Shown piece after piece: positions 27,387 to 32,451 of a stretch of 32,451 nucleotides of DNA (the stretch's first letter is position 1; each line of letters starts with the position of its first letter). A model generated the notes under the pieces. The model ran no database searches. It worked only from the letters and a program-made list of their open reading frames with translations, and was not told the DNA's origin. Source of the stretch: Lysobacteraceae bacterium. GTDB lineage: Bacteria; Pseudomonadota; Gammaproteobacteria; Xanthomonadales; Xanthomonadaceae. The translations under genes and the position numbers were made by a program. The stretch covers positions 1-32,451 of the forward strand of contig JAGXSL010000127.1 in assembly GCA_018333835.1 (NCBI GenBank). The letters are read 5' to 3'.

Positions 27387-27415
27387 AGCGTCCCGCCGGA
27401 CCGCCCGGATGTCAA
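27387..27415 (-). promoter_or_regulatory. Predicted promoter of the PsrA-like regulator
   Basis: On the minus strand a perfect -35 TTGACA (27415-27410), a 17-bp spacer and a weak -10 GACGCT (27392-27387). The expected start of transcription falls within the CAAACGTTTG palindrome. Confidence 0.45.
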
Positions 27416-27490
27416 GCGGCCGATTGAATCGAACGGACGAACGACGGCGGCGGGATCCGCGGCCCGGCCTCCGGAATGTGCCGTAAGCGG

Positions 27491-27520
27491 CTGTCCTTTT
27501 TGGATTTCCCTGCCTATACT
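27491..27520 (+). promoter_or_regulatory. Predicted promoter of ndk
   Basis: TATACT at 27515-27520 is a strong -10. The best -35 is CTGTCC at 27491-27496 with an 18-bp spacer, a poor match. The ATG of ndk is 42 bp downstream, in a locally AT-rich leader. Confidence 0.5.
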
Positions 27521-27551
27521 TCGCGTTCGATCCGTTTTCCTATTGACAAAG

Positions 27552-27561
27552 GTTTGCAAAC
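27552..27561. promoter_or_regulatory. GTTTGCAAAC palindrome next to the ndk start
   Basis: A perfect 10-bp palindrome between the AAAGG ribosome site and the ndk ATG, made of the same two half-sites as the regulator's operator but in the opposite order. It may be a second binding site for the PsrA-like repressor or chance. Confidence 0.3.
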
Positions 27562-27987
27562 ATGCCCGTCGAGCGCACCCTTTCGATCATCAAGCCGGAC
27601 GCCGTCGCGAAGAACGTGATCGGCCCGATCTACGCGCGTTTCGAGAACGCCGGCCTGAGGATCGTCGCGGCGAAGATGAAGCAGCTGTCGCGCCAGGAGG
27701 CCGAGGGCTTCTACGCCGTGCACCGGGAGCGCCCGTTCTTCAATGCGCTGGTCGAGTTCATGGTCTCCGGCCCGGTGATGATCCAGGTGCTGGAAGGCGA
27801 GAACGCGGTGCTGAAGAACCGCGAGCTGATGGGCGCCACCAACCCGAAGGACGCCGCACCCGGCACGATCCGTGCCGATTTCGCGCAGTCGATCGACGCC
27901 AACGCCGTCCACGGCTCGGACAGCGCCGAGAACGCGGCGGTCGAGATCGCCTACTTCTTCAGCGCGACGGAACTCTGCCCGCGCTGA
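27562..27987 (+). CDS. ndk: Nucleoside diphosphate kinase
   Basis: A 141-residue cytosolic enzyme that equalises nucleoside triphosphate pools by ping-pong phosphotransfer. The phospho-accepting His is H117 in [19 protein letters not shown] at the start, GLRIVAAKM and [14 protein letters not shown] are family signatures. The length is standard. AAAGG nine bases before the ATG is the ribosome site. It begins the plus-strand ndk-rlmN-pilF-rodZ run; rlmN starts 24 bp after its stop. Confidence 0.98.
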   Translation: MPVERTLSIIKPDAVAKNVIGPIYARFENAGLRIVAAKMKQLSRQEAEGFYAVHRERPFFNALVEFMVSGPVMIQVLEGENAVLKNRELMGATNPKDAAPGTIRADFAQSIDANAVHGSDSAENAAVEIAYFFSATELCPR

Positions 27988-28011
27988 GCGCGGTCCCGAC
28001 GATGCGAGGCC

Positions 28012-29199
28012 ATGAGCCCGGTTGACGCCCCGACCGCCACGATCCCACCGGCCCCGCCGGCGGAGGCCGCGCGCGTCAACCTGCTCGACCTCGACCGCGT
28101 GGGGATGGAGGGCTTCTTCGAGCGCGAGCTCGGCGAGAAGCGCTTCCGCGCCCACCAGGTCATGAAGTGGATCTACCACCGCCATGTCACCGACTTCGGC
28201 GGCATGACCGACCTCGGCAAGGCCCTGCGCGGCAAGCTGGAGGACCGCTGCGAGGTGCGGCCGCCGAAGACCATGTTCGACAAGCCGTCCGCCGACGGCA
28301 CGCACAAGTGGCTGCTCGGCATGGACGCGGGCAATGCCGTCGAAACCGTCTTCATCCCCGACAAGGGCCGCGGCACGCTCTGCGTGTCGAGCCAGGTCGG
28401 CTGCGGCCTGAACTGCCAGTTCTGCTCCACCGCGACGCAGGGCTTCAACCGCAACCTCTCGGCCGCCGAGATCATCGGCCAGGTGTTCGTGGCGGCGCGG
28501 CACCTCGGCAACGTGCCGCACAAGGACCGCAAGCTCACCAACGTCGTGATGATGGGCATGGGCGAGCCCCTGCTCAACTTCGAGAACGTGGTGACGGCGA
28601 TGAGCCTCATGCGCGACGACCTCGGCTTCGGGCTGGCGAGCAAGCGCGTCACGCTCTCCACCGCCGGCATGGTGCCGATGATCGACCGGCTCGCCGCGCG
28701 CTGCGACGTGGCCCTGGCCGTCTCGCTGCACGCCGCCAACGACGAGCTGCGCACGCAGCTGGTGCCGCTGAACAAGAAATACCCGATCGCCCTGCTGATG
28801 GCGGCCTGCCTGCGCTACCTGCGCGATACCAGGATCGACTCGATCACCTTCGAGTACACGCTGATGAAGGGCGTCAATGACCAGCCCGAGCATGCGCGGG
28901 AGCTGGCGGCGCTGATGCGCCGGTTCTGCCGGCAGGCGCAGGACGGCCACGCCGCGAAGGTGAACCTGATCCCCTTCAATCCGTTCCCGGGCACGCGCTT
29001 CGAACGCAGCGGCGAGGCCGAAATCCGCGCCTTCCAGAAGATCCTGCTCGACGCCGGCATCCTGACCATGGTGCGGCGCACCCGCGGCGACGACATCGAT
29101 GCCGCCTGCGGCCAGTTGAAGGGGCAGGTGATGGACCGGACCCGGCGGCAGGCCGAGTTCCGCAAGAAGCTCGAAGGAGCCGCCGGTGTGGCGGCCTGA
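28012..29199 (+). CDS. rlmN: 23S rRNA (A2503-C2) / tRNA (A37-C2) methyltransferase RlmN
   Basis: A 395-residue radical-SAM enzyme that methylates C2 of adenosine 2503 in 23S rRNA and of A37 in some tRNAs. The iron-sulfur cluster cysteines are C131, C135 and C138 in [22 protein letters not shown] binds SAM, and the C-terminal catalytic Cys is in [13 protein letters not shown]. The start at 28012 is supported by GCGAGGCC just upstream. The first 20 residues are Ala/Pro-rich and precede the family core. The gene ends 14 bases inside the next one. Confidence 0.97.
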   Translation: MSPVDAPTATIPPAPPAEAARVNLLDLDRVGMEGFFERELGEKRFRAHQVMKWIYHRHVTDFGGMTDLGKALRGKLEDRCEVRPPKTMFDKPSADGTHKWLLGMDAGNAVETVFIPDKGRGTLCVSSQVGCGLNCQFCSTATQGFNRNLSAAEIIGQVFVAARHLGNVPHKDRKLTNVVMMGMGEPLLNFENVVTAMSLMRDDLGFGLASKRVTLSTAGMVPMIDRLAARCDVALAVSLHAANDELRTQLVPLNKKYPIALLMAACLRYLRDTRIDSITFEYTLMKGVNDQPEHARELAALMRRFCRQAQDGHAAKVNLIPFNPFPGTRFERSGEAEIRAFQKILLDAGILTMVRRTRGDDIDAACGQLKGQVMDRTRRQAEFRKKLEGAAGVAA

Positions 29200-29962
29200 G
29201 GCCACGACGGTCCGGCTGGCCACCGTCGTCCTGGCGGCGATGCTCGCCGCCTGCGCAAGTCCGCCGGCCCCGGTGGTGCCCGGCACCGGCACCAACGCCA
29301 TCGCCCTGCGGTCCATCAACGCGGCCCAGGAACTGCTGGAACGCGGCCGCCTCGACGAGGCACTGGAACAGGCCCGCATCGCCGTGCGCGCCGATCCGCG
29401 CAGCGGCCGCGCCCTGGTCGCCGAGGGGCAGGTGCTCGATGCCCTGGGGCGGCGCGACGAAGCCGGCAAGTCCCTGTCCCGTGCGCTGGCGCTGGCGCCG
29501 CGCGACGGCGTGGTCCTGAACGCACGCGGTACCTGGTTGTGCCGGCACGGCGACGCCAAGGCGGGCCTGGAACTTTTCGGGCGGGCCATCGAGGACCCGA
29601 CCTACCGGCAGCCGGTGCAGGCGCTGGCGAATGCCGGCAGTTGCGCCCTGCAGGAGGGCCTGCTGCCCACCGCCGAGCTGAACTTCCGCGCCGCGCTCGG
29701 GCTGGCACCCACCGACGCGCAGTCGCTGGTCGGCATGGCGCACGTCGAACTGAAGCAAGGCGACGCCCTCGGTGCCCGCGCCTTCCTGCAGCGCCGCGAG
29801 GCCTTGGCACCGCTGACCCCCGCCGAACTGCTGCTGGCGGTCCGCATCGAAGAAGCCGCGGGCGATGCCCGCGCGGCGGCGCGCTACCGCGCGCAGCTCG
29901 CCCCGCTGGGCCAGGGAGGCCCACTCCCGCCTCCCGCCACCCCGAGGGATCCCCGGCCATGA
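29186..29962 (+). CDS. pilF: Type IV pilus biogenesis/stability lipoprotein PilF (PilW)
   Basis: A 258-residue TPR lipoprotein. The signal peptide ends in the lipobox LAAC with the lipidated Cys at 23. About six TPR helix pairs follow (residues 40-235), with [20 protein letters not shown] first. PilF pilots the PilQ secretin to the outer membrane and is needed for its oligomerisation. The start is GTG at 29186, with GAAGGAG eight bases before it, overlapping the end of rlmN. Its location between rlmN and rodZ is the conserved one. The stop overlaps the rodZ ATG (ATGA). Confidence 0.9.
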   Translation: MWRPEATTVRLATVVLAAMLAACASPPAPVVPGTGTNAIALRSINAAQELLERGRLDEALEQARIAVRADPRSGRALVAEGQVLDALGRRDEAGKSLSRALALAPRDGVVLNARGTWLCRHGDAKAGLELFGRAIEDPTYRQPVQALANAGSCALQEGLLPTAELNFRAALGLAPTDAQSLVGMAHVELKQGDALGARAFLQRREALAPLTPAELLLAVRIEEAAGDARAAARYRAQLAPLGQGGPLPPPATPRDPRP

Positions 29963-30843
29963 CCCATCCCGAACCGTCCTCCGGCGTCGCCACGGCGCTC
30001 CGCGCCGCCCGCCTTGCCCAGGGGCTCGAGCTGTCCACCCTCGGACGCGAGCTGAAGCTCCCGCAGACCACGCTGGAGGCCATGGAGCGCGGGGACTGGG
30101 CACGGCTCGGTGCGCCGGTATTCGCCCGCCACCTGCTCGCCCGCTACGCCGCCCGCCTCGGGGTCGAGGTCGATTGCGAGAGCGTCGCCGGCCAACTCCC
30201 GGGGCCGGAACTGCGCTCGCAGGTTCCGCGCTCCCGCCTCGGGCGCTTCGCCGAATTCTCCGCGCGCCAGTTCGCCTACTTGGGCGGCAGCCTGCTGGTG
30301 CTGCCGCTGCTGTATTTCTCGCTGGCGCAGTGGCCGGACGCCGGACGTTCCAGTGCCTACGCCCTCGATCCGGTCCCATCCGGCACGCCGTCCGCCACGG
30401 ACACGCTCGCGGTGGCGATCCCCGCCGCCCTCGGCGACGCGGTGCCTTCGCCCACCGAGTCGGCCGAGTCGACCGCCCCGGCGCCCATGTCCTTGCCTGG
30501 GCCCGCCGCGGGCCCACTGGCTACCGGGACGGTGGCGGCCGGCCTGACCCCCTCGCTGCCCACGGCGGCCCCCGCCCCGGCGCAGCTCGAGTTGCGCTTC
30601 CGCGACGAGAGCTGGATCGAGGTGTTCGCGCGCGACGGTACGGTCCTGGAGCGGGTGCTGGCCCGGGCCGGTGAGGCCCGGCGCTGGCCGCTCGCGCAGG
30701 TCGGCCGGGTCACCATCGGCAATGTCGAGGGCACGGAAGTGTTCGTCGATGGCTCCGGCGTGAACCTCGAACCCGTGCGCGCGGCGAACGTCGCCCGCTT
30801 TGCGCTATCCTCCGACGGCGCCATCGAAGCCGTCCCGCGCTGA
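29959..30843 (+). CDS. rodZ: Cytoskeleton protein RodZ
   Basis: A 294-residue bitopic membrane protein linking MreB filaments to cell-wall synthesis and rod shape. The N-terminal helix-turn-helix (about residues 10-75) has LRAARLAQGLELSTLGREL and YAARLGV. One membrane helix (about 108-125, GGSLLVLPLLYFSLAQW) follows a basic stretch. The periplasmic part is a Pro/Ala/Ser/Thr-rich linker (130-210). The C-terminal beta domain starts LELRFRDESWIEVFARDG and is the DUF4115-type domain of RodZ. The ORF track shows it within a longer frame from 29539; the ATG at 29959 is right. Confidence 0.92.
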   Translation: MTHPEPSSGVATALRAARLAQGLELSTLGRELKLPQTTLEAMERGDWARLGAPVFARHLLARYAARLGVEVDCESVAGQLPGPELRSQVPRSRLGRFAEFSARQFAYLGGSLLVLPLLYFSLAQWPDAGRSSAYALDPVPSGTPSATDTLAVAIPAALGDAVPSPTESAESTAPAPMSLPGPAAGPLATGTVAAGLTPSLPTAAPAPAQLELRFRDESWIEVFARDGTVLERVLARAGEARRWPLAQVGRVTIGNVEGTEVFVDGSGVNLEPVRAANVARFALSSDGAIEAVPR

Positions 30844-30900
30844 CGCCGGCTCCGGCGGCCTTTCCCTTCCGCACGTCCGCGCCCGGCGCGGTGATGGCCC

Positions 30901-31557
30901 ATGTCCAACGACCAGATCGACGAATACGAACAGGGCGAACGCGTCCGCAAGTGGCTCCGTGAAAACGGTGCCTCGGTTTTTGGCGGCATCGCGCTGGGCC
31001 TCGCCGCCATCCTCGGTTTCCAGGCCTTCCAGGCCCGCGGCGACGCCCACCGGGCCGAGGCCTCGATGCAGTTCGAGCGTTTCGTCGAGGCCGAGGATGC
31101 CGGCAACCTCGAATCGGCCACCGCCATCGCCGGCAGCCTCGGCAGCGAGTACGCCGACACCCCGTACCCGGCCCTGGCGGCGTTGCGGCTGGCCGCCTCG
31201 CAGCTCCGCGCCGGCAAGCCGGAGGAGACCCTCGCCGCCATCGAAGCCGGCCTGCCGACCGCCCGCGACCCCGCGTTGCGGCAGATGCTGCTGCTGCGCG
31301 CGGCCCGCGCCGAGCTGGTGCTGGGCCGCCACGACGCCGCGCTGGCCCGCCTGGCCGGCATCGACCTGCCGGCCTACGCGGCCCTGCGCCACGAGATCGA
31401 GGGCGACGCGCTGGCGGCCCAGGGTCGCCGCGACGAGGCCCGCGCCGCCTACGAGCGCGCCCTGACCGCGCTCGACGTGGCCTCGCCCCTGCGTGGCCTG
31501 CTCGAACTCAAGCTCGCCGATGTCGGCGGCACCGCCCAACGCTCCACGGAAGCCTGA
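30901..31557 (+). CDS. yfgM: YfgM family TPR protein (periplasmic chaperone-linked)
   Basis: A 218-residue inner-membrane protein with a short cytoplasmic N-terminus (DQIDEYEQGERVRKWLRENG), one helix at about residues 25-45 and a periplasmic TPR-like domain. E. coli YfgM binds the chaperone PpiD and the Sec translocon. Length and N-terminal pattern match. It sits 57 bp after rodZ and 3 bp before bamB, so it is probably in one transcript with bamB. In enterobacteria ispG and hisS lie between rodZ and yfgM; here they do not. Confidence 0.92.
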   Translation: MSNDQIDEYEQGERVRKWLRENGASVFGGIALGLAAILGFQAFQARGDAHRAEASMQFERFVEAEDAGNLESATAIAGSLGSEYADTPYPALAALRLAASQLRAGKPEETLAAIEAGLPTARDPALRQMLLLRAARAELVLGRHDAALARLAGIDLPAYAALRHEIEGDALAAQGRRDEARAAYERALTALDVASPLRGLLELKLADVGGTAQRSTEA

Positions 31558-31560
31558 AGC

Positions 31561-32451
31561 ATGCGCAAGTCCCTGGGCCTCGCCCTGTTGTCGATCCTGC
31601 TCCTTCCCGGCTGCGCCACGGTCCGCGACTGGTTCCGGTCCGACGCCGAGCGGGCCGCGGCCCCGGTCGCCCTCGAGCCGATCCCCGGCGCGCGCGCCGT
31701 GCAGCGGCTGTGGTCGGACTCGCTCGGCGAACCCGAAATCGGCTTCGGCCTGCGCCAGCGCCCGGCCTTCGACGGCAGCACGGTCTACGCGGTCACCGGT
31801 GACGGTGCGCTGCGCGCCATCGACATCGAGACCGGTTCGACCCGCTGGGAAACCGTGCTGTCCCCGATCGAGAACCGTCGCGGCTGGCGCCTCTGGCGGA
31901 ACCGCATCGCCGACGGCGGCCTGCATTCCTCGGTCGCGGTGGGCGAGGGGCTGGTGGTCGTGGTCGGCCGCACCGGCGCGGTGTTCGCGGTGGAGGCGGC
32001 CGACGGCCGCCTGCGCTGGGAATCGCAGGCCAGCGCCGAGGTGCTGGCCGCGCCGCTCGTCGTCCGCGGCCTCGTCGTGCTGCGCTCGCAGGATGGCCGC
32101 ACCACCGCCTTCGACGCCGCCTCCGGCGAGCGCCGCTGGAGCCACCAGCGCAGCATCCCGAGCCTGAGCTCGCGCGGGGCCAGCGCCCCGGCCGCGGCCG
32201 TCGGCCTGGTGCTGGTCGGCAACGAGGACGGCACGGTGCTGGCCCTGCGCGCCGAGGACGGCGCCCCGGTCTGGGAAGCCCCGGTGGCCGAGCCGGAGGG
32301 GCGCACCGAACTCGAGCGCATCGCCGACATCGACGGCGACCTCGCCGTCGGCGCCAACCTGCTCTTCGCCACCAGCGTGCGCGGCATCACCGCGGCGGTG
32401 GCGCTGGCCAGTGGCCAGGTCGTCTGGAGCCGCGAGAACGGCGGCTCCACC
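31561..32451 (+). CDS. bamB: Outer-membrane assembly lipoprotein BamB (partial, runs off the right edge)
   Basis: The first 297 codons of a beta-propeller lipoprotein; the track omits it because no stop falls in the window. The signal peptide ends in LLLPGC with the lipidated Cys at 18. From about 50 come the PQQ-like beta-propeller repeats, seen as VYAVTGDGALRAIDIETGST, VVVVGRTGAVFAVEAADGRL and VLVGNEDGTVLALRAEDGAP. BamB is part of the BAM complex with BamA, C, D and E and helps insert outer-membrane proteins. Full-length family members have about 380-400 residues, so roughly a quarter is missing to the right. Confidence 0.95.
   Translation, partial: MRKSLGLALLSILLLPGCATVRDWFRSDAERAAAPVALEPIPGARAVQRLWSDSLGEPEIGFGLRQRPAFDGSTVYAVTGDGALRAIDIETGSTRWETVLSPIENRRGWRLWRNRIADGGLHSSVAVGEGLVVVVGRTGAVFAVEAADGRLRWESQASAEVLAAPLVVRGLVVLRSQDGRTTAFDAASGERRWSHQRSIPSLSSRGASAPAAAVGLVLVGNEDGTVLALRAEDGAPVWEAPVAEPEGRTELERIADIDGDLAVGANLLFATSVRGITAAVALASGQVVWSRENGGST

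Noticed and set aside
27543-27548. TTGACA at 27543 as a -35 for ndk
   Set aside because: It is only 14 bp before the ATG, so no -10 could fit ahead of the gene; the TATACT at 27515 is a better promoter.
27514-29589. 691-residue minus-strand ORF opposite ndk, rlmN and pilF
   Set aside because: Antisense to three identified genes, with no recognisable domain.
30844-30900. Disrupted or missing ispG-hisS between rodZ and yfgM as a deletion scar
   Set aside because: The 57-bp gap contains no remnants, and I believe related bacteria keep ispG and hisS elsewhere; not evidence of a recent deletion.

Overview
The window is a gene-dense, very GC-rich stretch of a bacterial chromosome. There are 32 likely genes and no gene-free stretch over about 200 bp. 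I see no tRNA, rRNA, insertion sequence, prophage or CRISPR. The blocks serC-pheA-hisC-aroA-cmk-rpsA-ihfB-lapAB and ndk-rlmN-pilF-rodZ-yfgM-bamB point to a gammaproteobacterium. Most likely it belongs to the Lysobacterales (Xanthomonadales) or a close relative; that placement is inferred from gene order and GC content, not from a marker-gene search.

Region 1 (1-7.6 kb) looks like a storage-lipid or granule locus. It holds a PhaD-like TetR regulator next to an acyl-CoA-binding protein. Divergent from these is a 662-residue fused two-SDR fatty acyl-CoA reductase that I recognise as close to the alcohol-forming enzyme Maqu_2507 of Marinobacter. Further on are a PhaF-like phasin with a histone-H1-like tail, a patatin-like lipase, an unrecognised protein with an FFLSDLYG motif, and a PHA granule-region (PHA_gran_rgn) protein. 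A membrane protein with a degenerate Mrr-like nuclease fold sits in the middle. No PHA synthase or wax-ester synthase is in view. A small FHA-like membrane-anchored protein (7.7-8.5 kb) separates this region from the next.

Region 2 (8.6-17.8 kb) is the conserved amino-acid/translation supra-operon: serC, pheA, hisC2, aroA, cmk, rpsA, ihfB, then lapA and lapB. It runs with tiny gaps or start/stop overlaps. tyrA, which often sits between hisC2 and aroA, is absent. hisC, aroA and cmk each contain one short AT-rich patch of rare codons.

Region 3 (17.8-23.0 kb) continues by overlapping start/stop codons into envelope-polysaccharide genes: a WecA/MraY-like phosphosugar transferase, a WbpM/CapD-like nucleotide-sugar dehydratase and galU. 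An FAD-dependent amine/amino-acid oxidase-like gene follows, and a strong hairpin closes the region.

Region 4 (23.0-27.4 kb, minus strand) is a fatty-acid beta-oxidation unit. It has a PsrA-like TetR repressor, a FadN-type bifunctional enzyme (dehydrogenase domain first) and a thiolase. A perfect CAAACGTTTG palindrome lies at the predicted transcription start of the regulator. A different inverted repeat, CATACG-N4-CGTATG, lies upstream of fadN.

Region 5 (27.5-32.45 kb, plus strand) is ndk, rlmN, pilF/pilW, rodZ, yfgM and bamB; bamB runs off the right edge. Acyl-CoA metabolism recurs in regions 1 and 4, each under its own TetR regulator.
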